Shown in pieces: positions 35,000 to 42,112 of a stretch of DNA of 64,000 bases (the first letter of the stretch is position 1; each line of letters begins with the position of its first letter). Below the pieces are notes generated by a model. That model was not told where the DNA came from. It was given only the letters and a program-made list of their open reading frames with translations, and did not search any database. The stretch is from Xanthomonas sp. DAR 35659 (lineage in GTDB: Bacteria; Pseudomonadota; Gammaproteobacteria; Xanthomonadales; Xanthomonadaceae): assembly GCF_041242975.1 (NCBI RefSeq), contig NZ_CP162488.1, positions 4,330,001-4,394,000 of the forward strand, written 5' to 3'. Made by a program: the position numbers and the translations under genes.

Positions 35000-36073
35000 T
35001 CAACGCGCCGCTGCAGGCACCTGCGCACCGACCGGCGCGGGCGACGCCGGTTCGATCCAGATCCGTTGCCACATCCGCGCCAGCGCCGCGCGGATCTGTC
35101 CACGCGCCACCGGCGCCCGGTACGCGGCCTGCAACTGCCGCGGCGCGATCGCTTCCCAGCCATCGCCGCGCTGCCGCGCTACCGCGAAGTTGAAGTTGTA
35201 GTCCGGCTCAAGGCCCATGCGCAGGTCGCTGAGCACCAGTTCGCCGTCCTTGACCTGCGCGCGCATGAAGCCGCGGTTGAACCAGGTCAGCCGCTGCACC
35301 GCCGGCAGGTCGCGCACCTGCGCCAACGCCTGGGTGTTGGACGGATAGCCCTGAAAGCGCATCGGCCCGTGATCGGCGACCAGCGAGCGCTCGCCGATCA
35401 CGTAGCCGTTCGGGGTCATCGCCACAACCCGCCACAGCAGCGTGTTGAACGGCATCGGCACCGAGAAGCGCGGCGCGTGCTGCAGCCCCATCGCCGCCAG
35501 CGCGCGATCGGCCTGGCGGTCGACCAGGTGCTTGGCCAGCAGCGACCAGCCCAGGTAGGCGCTGCTCAGGATCACCCCCGCCAGCAGCGCCTGCTGCGCC
35601 ACGCGGCGTGCGCGCGCCCACCAGGCGATGACGCAGGCCAGGATCAGCCACAGCGTGTAGGCGGGATCGATGATGAACACGCTCGACCACATCGCCGGCG
35701 GCGGCCGCAGCGGCCACCACAGCTGCGTGCCGTAGACGGTGAACGCGTCCAGCAGCGGGTGGGTGATCAGCCCCAACTGGATCGCCCAGAACCAGCGCCG
35801 TGGCGCTTCGGCCACCCGTCCGTGGCCGAAGCGGCGGAACAGCCACCAGAGCAGCCAGCCGAGCAAGGGCAGCACGAACAGCGAATGGCTGAAGCTGCGG
35901 TGCACCGTCATCAGCGTGACCGGGTCGCGGGTCAGCGGCAGCAGGAGCAGCGAGTCGAGGTCGGGCACGGTGCCGAGCGCGGCGCCGGCGAGCAATGCGG
36001 CGCGGCGATGCGCGGCGGGGGCGATGGCGGCAGCGATGGCGCCGCCGAGCACGATCTGGGAGAGGGAATCCAT
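35000..36073 (-). CDS. YdjM-like membrane-bound metal-dependent hydrolase
   Basis: 357 residues. The N-terminal half is a hydrophobic PF04307-type domain (YdjM/LexA-regulated membrane hydrolase): MDSLSQIVLGGAIAAAIAPA, GTVPDLDSLLLLP, HRSFSHSLFVLPLLGW and LITHPLLDAFTVYGTQLW, which supply the conserved Asp/His metal ligands. Four or five helices follow (TLWLILACVIAWWARA, ALLAGVILSSAYLGW). The C-terminal 140 residues form a soluble domain ending QRIWIEPASPAPVG. No reaction has been demonstrated for the family; phospholipase-like hydrolysis is only presumed. A degraded copy of its 3' end lies 1.4 kb to the left. Confidence 0.88.
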   Translation of the reverse strand: MDSLSQIVLGGAIAAAIAPAAHRRAALLAGAALGTVPDLDSLLLLPLTRDPVTLMTVHRSFSHSLFVLPLLGWLLWWLFRRFGHGRVAEAPRRWFWAIQLGLITHPLLDAFTVYGTQLWWPLRPPPAMWSSVFIIDPAYTLWLILACVIAWWARARRVAQQALLAGVILSSAYLGWSLLAKHLVDRQADRALAAMGLQHAPRFSVPMPFNTLLWRVVAMTPNGYVIGERSLVADHGPMRFQGYPSNTQALAQVRDLPAVQRLTWFNRGFMRAQVKDGELVLSDLRMGLEPDYNFNFAVARQRGDGWEAIAPRQLQAAYRAPVARGQIRAALARMWQRIWIEPASPAPVGAQVPAAAR

Positions 36074-36493
36074 CGGGCGATGCTAGCAGCGATGCGACGG
36101 CGGCTGCGCGGCCTACCGGCGCACCACGCGTGAGCCGGCGGCGCGCCAGGTGCCGGTGGCCGCATCGCCGGTGCCGGGCGGATGCCGCAGTACGGGCGAT
36201 CTCGCCCGCCATGCAGTACGGGCGATCTCGCCCGCCATAGCGAGACGATGACGCTCACGTGCCAGGCCAGCGGGATCACGCGCACACACCGGCATCGGCC
36301 AGGCATGTGTCGAGCGTCTGCGCCGCCGCCGTGAGGAGGCGGTTGGGCAGGGTCGCACCCCAGCAACGCGCCACTTCCCCCGGGCGCACGAAAGCCGCAG
36401 CGCACATCGGCCCTGCCTACCCAGTCGGCAACCGTGGCGGTAGACTCCGGCCGCCAAGGTGGAAGCCAGCCCCAACTGGACGGGACCCGACGC
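36074..36493. other. intergenic region, no complete gene seen
   Basis: About 420 bases between the divergent YdjM-like and imm11 genes. It contains a 26-base tandem repeat and is otherwise GC-rich without a recognisable coding frame. No toxin gene that would match the downstream immunity-type gene is present here. Confidence 0.5.
36187..36238. repeat. two perfect 26-bp tandem repeats
   Basis: The unit GCAGTACGGGCGATCTCGCC plus CGCCAT occurs twice back to back with no mismatch. Each unit contains CGGGCGA-TC-TCGCCCG, an inverted repeat that could fold as a hairpin or bind a dimeric regulator of the divergent flanking genes. Confidence 0.9.
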
Positions 36494-37136
36494 ATGCAAA
36501 CAACGACGTCCCATCCACCCGAGAAGGGAACATTCTTCCAACTGCGTCCGGACGTTCGGCGTGGGGGCAAAGGTCACGGGGTCGTCTTTCAGAACGAGAA
36601 CGCCCTACGCACGCCGCCGCGTCTCATGGTGAAGCCACCGAAATGGCGGGTTCCCGCCATTGCGCGAAATCCCACGCTTGCTCTACCGCCCCAGCGAGGG
36701 CGTGCCCCCGCAGGACCTGGAGGGTGGCTTCAGCGGCTACTGGCTGGTGTCCGAGCGGCTGCGCCGGGTGATGGAGTCGGTGGACGCGGCGGCCTTCGCC
36801 TTCGCCGATGCGGACTATCGCCTGACCGACGGTTCCCAGGGGCCGAGCGTGTTCCTCTGCGATGTGGTCCGCACCCTGGACGCGCTGGACGAGGACGCCT
36901 CCCTGCTCCACATCGAGATCAGCGACGACTTCGAAGCGGGAAAGCACTACGACCTCACCGGCGACATCCGGCTGGCCTTCAGGCGCGACGTGTTGGGGCC
37001 GGCGCATGTCTTCAGGTTGCCGTTCCATGGAGGCGTCTTCTGCGACAACGTGTTCAAGGAGGCAGTCGAGTCGGCGGGCATCGTCAAACCGTACAGGTCC
37101 AATGGGCTCTGGTTCTCCGACATGGTGAACTGCTGA
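36494..37136 (+). pseudogene. imm11 (DUF1629) family immunity-type protein, single-base frameshift
   Basis: Two frames join into one protein. From ATG 36494 the first frame reads MQTTTSHPPEKGTFFQLRPD and on to LRTPPRLMVKPPK. From about 36642 the next frame continues NGGFPPLREIPRLLYRPSEG, then SGYWLVSERLRRVMESVD, CDVVRTLDALDE, DVLGPAHVFRLPFHGGVFCD and ends at 37136. The joined product (about 213 residues) has the DUF1629 order of motifs. The shift needs one surplus A in the AAA at 36641-36643. Without that base the gene would be intact, so it is a recent mutation, a sequencing error, or a pseudogene. A shorter product from TTG 36660 (158 residues) is possible but would lack the N-terminus. Confidence 0.85.
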
Positions 37137-37169
37137 GCAGGTGAGGCAGCCGGCAAAGCGACGCCCAGC

Positions 37170-37197
37170 GTGGAAAAGGCGCCCGTCAGGGCGCCCT
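37170..37197 (+). terminator. terminator hairpin after the imm11 gene
   Basis: GGCGCCC-GTCA-GGGCGCC forms a tight stem-loop about 35 bases after the stop, preceded by AAAA and followed by CTTCCCGTTC. Its T-run is weak. It may serve the convergent paralog B gene as well. Confidence 0.6.
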
Positions 37198-37247
37198 TCC
37201 CGTTCGGCGCACAGCGCCGGACCACCGGCCTCAGAACGTAGACCGAT

Positions 37248-37922
37248 TCAGTTCGCCGGCGGAGGGGTGGTACCCGTGCCGAAGATCATGCCGTGGGCGG
37301 AGTTGGAGAAGGAGGATGCCCCGCCGACATCGTTATCCGCGGCGAAAAAGCCCGCCACGTCCGCCGCGACGACGAGCAGCCATTTCCAGAAGCGCCCTTT
37401 CGCAGCGACACCGCTCTCGGCTGCCTGCTCGGCCCAGTAGCGGTTGGAGTGCCTGGCCACGCTCAGCCCGCCCAGGATCAGCGCGCCGTTCTCGGACTTG
37501 GGATCGAGCCGCGCGATGGCCTCGCGCTCCAGCGCCTCGAACTGCGCCGCCGCGGCGTCCATGTCCGCGGCGTTCTCGACGATCTGGTCGATGCGGACCA
37601 CGAACGAGTACTCGTAGGCGGTGAGCCTTTGACGCAGTCCGGGCAGGTTTTCGGTCATGGGCCGCGTCGGATCGTAGGCGTCGAGGAGCGGCTGCAGCGT
37701 GGCGACGTACCGCTCCAGCGGCACGCCGGGGGCATAGCCGCACTTCTTGACCAGAAGGCTCAGCACATCGTCGGGCGAGGCGTTCAGATCCATCAGGCAC
37801 CCCAGGTACATGTTGTGCTGGATGCCGGCCTGGTCCATGGGGTTCTCCGCCGCCAGCGCGGGGGCCGCGAAGGCGCTGCCGGCCAGAAGGGCGAGCGTTG
37901 CGACAAAGAGCTTGTTCTTCAT
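37248..37922 (-). CDS. secreted protein of unknown family, paralog B
   Basis: 224 residues. ATG 37922 follows AGGAGA. The signal peptide MKNKLFVATLALLAGSAFAA ends near ALAAE. It is paralogous to the gene at 33848-34528: ENPMDQAGIQHNMYLGCLMD, VKKCGYAPGVPLERY, TRPMTENLPGLRQRLTAYEY, QIVENAADMDAAAAQFEALE and ARLDPKSENGALILGGLSVA. The same two cysteines are present. The tail differs: FWKWLLVVAADVAGFFAADN followed by Gly/Ser/Pro-rich sequence. No family is recognised. It sits next to the imm11-type gene (convergent) and is divergent from another small secreted protein. Confidence 0.82.
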   Translation of the reverse strand: MKNKLFVATLALLAGSAFAAPALAAENPMDQAGIQHNMYLGCLMDLNASPDDVLSLLVKKCGYAPGVPLERYVATLQPLLDAYDPTRPMTENLPGLRQRLTAYEYSFVVRIDQIVENAADMDAAAAQFEALEREAIARLDPKSENGALILGGLSVARHSNRYWAEQAAESGVAAKGRFWKWLLVVAADVAGFFAADNDVGGASSFSNSAHGMIFGTGTTPPPAN

Positions 37923-38257
37923 GAAACGTTCTCCTGCAATGGATGGGTTGAGGGTGGCCAGGTTTCCCGAGGTCTCGCGTCCCGGCAGGCCATCGGGCGA
38001 TGCGGCCACCGCGGCATCGGCACGCGGTGCACCGCGGCGGGATCAGGCTAGGCAGGCCTGCGCCGTGGGACGAGGGCGAAGCCGGGCCGCCGCGGGCGCG
38101 AACCGGGTCGAATTGGCCCAGTCAGGTCGGCACCACCGCGCCGCGGCCACACGCCGACCGGGCGATGCCGCGAATGCCTCCATCGATAAATCAACGGTTT
38201 ATGTTGATTTATTCCCGATCTATTCCCGTGGACGCGCTGGAATCGGTGGCATGGCCG
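37923..38257. repeat. upstream region of paralog B, homologous to 34529-34857
   Basis: Second copy of the duplicated upstream block. Conservation of about 330 bases of non-coding DNA may simply reflect shared descent, or it may mean that a long leader or complex promoter is maintained. Confidence 0.85.
38186..38212. promoter_or_regulatory. AT-rich inverted repeat between divergent secreted-protein genes
   Basis: ATAAATCAAC and GTTGATTTAT are perfect 10-base arms around GGTTTAT. It lies 264 bases upstream of paralog B and 88 bases upstream of the gene at 38300, in otherwise GC-rich DNA, so it is a plausible operator. The equivalent place upstream of paralog A keeps only weak AATC/GATT symmetry. 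Confidence 0.6.
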
Positions 38258-38299
38258 CTCTTACCCTGCCGATCCCGTATCCGCCCTTGCGAGGCTCCC

Positions 38300-38686
38300 A
38301 TGCTTGCCTGCCGCCCCCACGTCGCCACCGCCCTCGCCGCGCTCCTCGCGGCCCTGCCCCTCGCCGCCCACGGCCACGACACGCTGCCGCCGGACTGGTG
38401 CCTGGAGGAGGACCAGGACCCGGAGATCGTGGTGAAGTTCGATTTCGACGGCGGGCAATTGCGCCAGGTGATGGACAAATGCGGCGTGGTCGACAGTCAC
38501 GAGCCGTATACGAATGCACTGAACACCATCGGTGCCTATTGCGAGGTCGTGGCCCCTTCGCGATCGGCCAAGCCCGTCGTCCTCGGCCCCAGCACCTTCC
38601 TATCCCGCGACCACCACAGCGCGTACCGCATGGAACATGGCCTCAAGGGCGCCTGCGTGGTGTGCCCCGCCAAGCGCGGCCGCTAA
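38300..38686 (+). CDS. small secreted cysteine-containing protein, unknown
   Basis: 128 residues from MLACRPHVATALAALLAALP, with a signal peptide ending near AHGHD. The mature part has six cysteines: DWCLEEDQD, MDKCGVVDSH, GAYCEVVAPS and KGACVVCPAKRGR, the last with a CxxC pair. It also contains SRDHHSAYRMEHGLKG. No known family is recognised. It is divergent from paralog B across the shared upstream region and convergent with the TPR-PAS gene. The unit with paralog A lacks this gene. Confidence 0.75.
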   Translation: MLACRPHVATALAALLAALPLAAHGHDTLPPDWCLEEDQDPEIVVKFDFDGGQLRQVMDKCGVVDSHEPYTNALNTIGAYCEVVAPSRSAKPVVLGPSTFLSRDHHSAYRMEHGLKGACVVCPAKRGR

Positions 38687-38710
38687 CGGTTCGCGATGCC
38701 GCGTTCGCCG

Positions 38711-40897
38711 TCAGACGAGCGCGTCGCGGCGGGTGTAGGCCAGTACCGCATCGACCCGCGCCTGCAGCGCGGCGCGCGCATCGGCCTGCAGCCCGTCGCA
38801 CTGGGCGAGCACGAAGTAGGCCGAGCGCAGCACGTCGCGCCAGCGCGGGTTGCGCGGCAATTTGGAGACCGCCAGGTAGCGCTCCATCGCCCGCGCGCGC
38901 AGGCGCCCGTCGTCGATGTTCACGCGCCAGATCCGGCTGCGCTCGGCCAGTTCCAGGCGGCCGGTGCCGGTGGCCCGCTCCCAACTGTCGATGACCGCCA
39001 ACATCAGTTCCACCAGCGTGCGCCGGAACGCGTCGCGGGCCGGCGGTGCGGCCGCAGCGTCAGGCGGGTCCGCGGCCTGTCCGGTGTCGGCCACGGCATC
39101 GCCCTCGCGTTGCCGCAGCGCGAGGATGACCAGGCCGTCGCCGCCTGGCCACGGCGCGAAGGTGGCCACCAGCGCGACGCCGTGCTGGGCAACGACATCG
39201 ACCTGCTGCGCCGCGCTGTCCTCCATCCGCTCCAGCGCGCCCTGCAACGCGCCACGGTCTGCAGCGCGCACGAAACCGGCAATGGGCTGCCCCACCGGTT
39301 CGGCGTCCTCGGCGCCGGCCAGCCACAGGCGGCCGGCACGATTGGCGACCAGGACCTGGCCTTCGGCATCGAGCAGGCAGACCGCATCCTCGCGGCTGTC
39401 GAGCAGGGTCTGCAACAGGCTGCGGTCCTCGGCCAAGGCGTCGGCCTCGCGCCGGTAGCGGGCCAGTTCCTCCTCGTGGCGGACCCGCCGCGCTTCCTCC
39501 AGCAGGCGCGCGCGCTGCCGGCGCCGCTGCAGCAGCAGCCAGCCGCCGAGCACCGCCGCAAGCGCGGACACCAGCACCAGCCACAGCAGCAGCGTGCGTT
39601 GGCGCAGTTGCGCCTTGCGCAGGCTGTTCTCGCTTGCCAAGCGATCGATGGTGCGCTGCTGCTCGGCGCTCTCGAAGCGGATCCGCAACCAGTCCAGTTG
39701 GCGATCGTGCTGCGCGCGCAGCAGCGCGGCGGCTTCCGTGTTCGCGCGCCGCAGCGTGGCATTGGCCGCCACCGCGTCGCCCGCGCTTTCCTGCAGCCGC
39801 GCCAGTTCCTCCAGCAACGGCACCCGCGCCGGATCGCCGCTGACGGCGGCCGCCAGCGCCTGGCGCAGGCGGATCGCCGCGGCGGCGGTGTCGCCGTGGA
39901 GCCGCGCGGTCCGCGCCAACTGCAGTTGCAGCGCCGACGGCAGCGGCAGCGTCCATGCCTCGGCCAGCGCCAGCGCGCTGGAACTCCAGCGCCGCGCCTG
40001 CGCCACATCGCCCAGCGCCAGTGCCGCGCGGATCAGGCCGTCATGGACCCGCAACTGGTAGACGCGGTTGCCCTGCGCGCGATAGACGCCCAGGGCCTCC
40101 TGCAGCCAGGCCAGCGCCTGCCGCGTGTCGCCGTTGTCGAGCGCCAACTCGGCCATGGTTTCCTGCACGTGCGCCGCCTCGATGGCGTCGCCCTTGGCGC
40201 GGTTGGCGGCGAGCGCATCGCGGTAGTAGCGCAGCGCGGTGTCGGGTTCGCGCAATTCGCGGTACACGTCGGCGATGTTGGTGAGCACGGACGCCGAGGC
40301 CTCGCCCTGCGCGCGCTGGAGGTCGAGGCTGAGCGTCAGGTGGCGCAGCGCGCCGCGGAAGTCGCCGAGCCGGCGCAGCGCGGCGCCGACGTTGTTCAGA
40401 TCGCGCGCCTCCGCGCCGCGATCGCCCAGCGCCCGGGACAGGGTGGCCGCGCATTCGAAGCGCTCCAGCGCCTGCGCGATGCGTTCGCGGCGAAACTCCA
40501 GAATGCCGCGGCGACGCGTGAGCTCGTAGCGCAGGCGCGCATCGTCGCGATCGACGATGTTGGCCTCGGCGCAGTCCAGTGCCTGTTCGGCGGCGGCGAA
40601 GCGCCCGGCATCCTGGCGCGCCCTGGCCTGGGCGAACAGCGCCTCCACCCGTGCCTCGCCCGCGGTCGCCGATGGCGCAAGTCGCGCGTGCTGGACGCAC
40701 AGCGCCGCGTCCGGCAGCGGGCGCGGCGGCTTGGCCTCCGCACAGCCGTAGGCCGCATCGCGTGCCATCGCCGGCGCGCTCGCCGCGAGCAGGAGGCATA
40801 GCCACGCCAGGGCGTGACGTGCAGGCGAGCGGGTGCTGGCAGGGGTGGAAGGCGCATGGACGAGGAAGCCGGCGAGCGCTGACACGGCCCGGAACAT
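38711..40897 (-). CDS. TPR-transmembrane-PAS sensor-like protein
   Basis: 728 residues from MFRAVSALAGFLVHAP; the frame is open to 41020 but the extra residues lack signal-peptide character. A hydrophobic leader (WLCLLLAASAPAMA) precedes periplasmic tetratricopeptide repeats in about residues 70-380 (ARDLNNVGAALRRLGDFRGA, LTNIADVYRELREPDTALRY, LAWLQEALGVYRAQGN). A helix (LLLWLVLVSALAAVLGGWLL) leads into a coiled coil, then a PAS-like domain (DSREDAVCLLDAEGQVLVAN) and a conserved C-terminal module (LELAERSRIWRVNIDDGRLR, RYLAVSKLPRNPRWRD). There is no kinase, GGDEF or DNA-binding domain, so how it signals is unclear. A fragment of this 3' end is duplicated at 34871. Confidence 0.85.
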   Translation of the reverse strand: MFRAVSALAGFLVHAPSTPASTRSPARHALAWLCLLLAASAPAMARDAAYGCAEAKPPRPLPDAALCVQHARLAPSATAGEARVEALFAQARARQDAGRFAAAEQALDCAEANIVDRDDARLRYELTRRRGILEFRRERIAQALERFECAATLSRALGDRGAEARDLNNVGAALRRLGDFRGALRHLTLSLDLQRAQGEASASVLTNIADVYRELREPDTALRYYRDALAANRAKGDAIEAAHVQETMAELALDNGDTRQALAWLQEALGVYRAQGNRVYQLRVHDGLIRAALALGDVAQARRWSSSALALAEAWTLPLPSALQLQLARTARLHGDTAAAAIRLRQALAAAVSGDPARVPLLEELARLQESAGDAVAANATLRRANTEAAALLRAQHDRQLDWLRIRFESAEQQRTIDRLASENSLRKAQLRQRTLLLWLVLVSALAAVLGGWLLLQRRRQRARLLEEARRVRHEEELARYRREADALAEDRSLLQTLLDSREDAVCLLDAEGQVLVANRAGRLWLAGAEDAEPVGQPIAGFVRAADRGALQGALERMEDSAAQQVDVVAQHGVALVATFAPWPGGDGLVILALRQREGDAVADTGQAADPPDAAAAPPARDAFRRTLVELMLAVIDSWERATGTGRLELAERSRIWRVNIDDGRLRARAMERYLAVSKLPRNPRWRDVLRSAYFVLAQCDGLQADARAALQARVDAVLAYTRRDALV

Positions 40898-41293
40898 CCC
40901 GTTGCATGCGGGGTGCCGCGACCGGCCGGACACCTGCGTCCCTGCTTCCACCGTCTCCATGACTCCCGGATCGATCGAGATGCGAAATGCGTGCGCCACG
41001 ACGTTCGGCGCGCCAGTCACGCCCGGCGGTGGAGCCTGACCTGCGCTTGCCGCTACGACGGAACGCAGTAGAGCCGATGGGAGAGGTGTCGATCAAGCGA
41101 ATGCCACATTTGCGCACGTGGCGCGTCGATCGCGGAATGCGTGTCACAGCGCGATGTGCTGCTGCATTCCAGCGGACGGCGGGAGGTCGCTGGCAGTGGC
41201 ACACGTGCGTGCCCATGCGGCGCGCATCGGCAGGACGCAAGCGTTTGGTCAGGCGTCCCGCGCCGTGGATCGTCGACGCGAACGCCGTCGGTT
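40898..41293. other. intergenic region, no gene seen
   Basis: About 400 bases between the TPR-PAS gene and the LpxH-like gene, both on the minus strand. It must hold the TPR-PAS promoter. GCCAC-ATTTGCGCAC-GTGGC (41102-41121) is a short inverted repeat, but no convincing promoter or gene was identified. Confidence 0.4.
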
Positions 41294-42112
41294 TCAGGCC
41301 GCGCGCGGCCAGGTGCTGTCCTGCAGCAGGCGCGGGCGCGGCGGCAACTCGCGCAGCACCTCGCCGCGATGCGACAGCAGGCGCAGCGTGCCGTCGGCCT
41401 CTTCCGCGAGCGCGGTGAGGCTCTCGACCCAGTCGCCGTCGTTGGCGTAGACCAGGTCGTCGCGCTCGAACAGCCCGGCGCGGTGCACGTGGCCGCAGAT
41501 CACCCCGTCCAGGCCGCGACGGCGTGCGTCGTCCAGTCCGGCGGCGACGAAGCGCTCGATGTAGCGTTCGGCCGCTCCGCTCTGCCGCTTCAGGTAATCG
41601 GCCAACGACCAGTAGCGCATGCCGAAGCGGCGACGCACGCGGTTGGTCAGTTGGTTGCCGGTGAGAATGCGGTAGTACAGCCAGTCGCCGAACTTCTCCT
41701 GCAGGCCGCCGAACTGGGTCACGCTGTCGTAGTCGTCGCCGTGCACCACCAGCAGGCGGCGGCCGTCGGCGGTGGCGTGCACCGCGCGCCGGCGCACCTG
41801 CATCGCCGGCAGCGCCAGCCCGCAGAAGCGGCGGATCGGCCGGTCGTGGTTGCCGGGCACGTAGATCAGTTCGGTGCCGCCACGGGCCAGCGCGTGCAGC
41901 GCATCGATCACGCGCTGGTGCGCCGCGCTCCACACCGCGCGGCGCTGCGCCATCCACCAGAAGTCGACGATGTCGCCGACCAGATACAGCTGTTCGCAGC
42001 GCAGGCCGCCGAGGAAATCGGCCAGTTCGCGCGCGTGGCAATGCGGCGCGCCCAGGTGCACGTCGGAAACGAACACCGCGCGGCGCGGCGACGGACTGCT
42101 GACCGGCTTCAT
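41294..42112 (-). CDS. UDP-2,3-diacylglucosamine diphosphatase-like metallophosphoesterase (LpxH family)
   Basis: 272 residues. ATG 42112 overlaps the stop of the upstream acyltransferase gene (ATGA). Calcineurin-type motifs: FVSDVHLGAPHC, LVGDIVDFWW, VPGNHDRPIR, VVHGDDYD and VICGHVHRAG, which provide the bimetal ligands. Substrate-lid features such as FCGLALPAMQVRRR and LTNRVRRRFGMRYWSLADYL place it in the LpxH-like group. It is longer than the E. coli enzyme (240) and could be a paralog acting on another lipid. Coupling to an OlsF-like acyltransferase suggests envelope-lipid work. Confidence 0.85.
   Translation of the reverse strand: MKPVSSPSPRRAVFVSDVHLGAPHCHARELADFLGGLRCEQLYLVGDIVDFWWMAQRRAVWSAAHQRVIDALHALARGGTELIYVPGNHDRPIRRFCGLALPAMQVRRRAVHATADGRRLLVVHGDDYDSVTQFGGLQEKFGDWLYYRILTGNQLTNRVRRRFGMRYWSLADYLKRQSGAAERYIERFVAAGLDDARRRGLDGVICGHVHRAGLFERDDLVYANDGDWVESLTALAEEADGTLRLLSHRGEVLRELPPRPRLLQDSTWPRAA

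Noticed and set aside
34861..35163. Minus-strand 100-codon frame between paralog A and the YdjM-like gene
   Set aside because: Its C-terminal part is the TPR-PAS remnant and its N-terminal part is the antisense-frame shadow of the YdjM-like gene; no start signal.
36660..37136. Short imm11 product from TTG 36660 as a normal gene
   Set aside because: The preceding frame supplies the missing N-terminal DUF1629 block, so the short product is more likely a truncated reading of a frameshifted gene.
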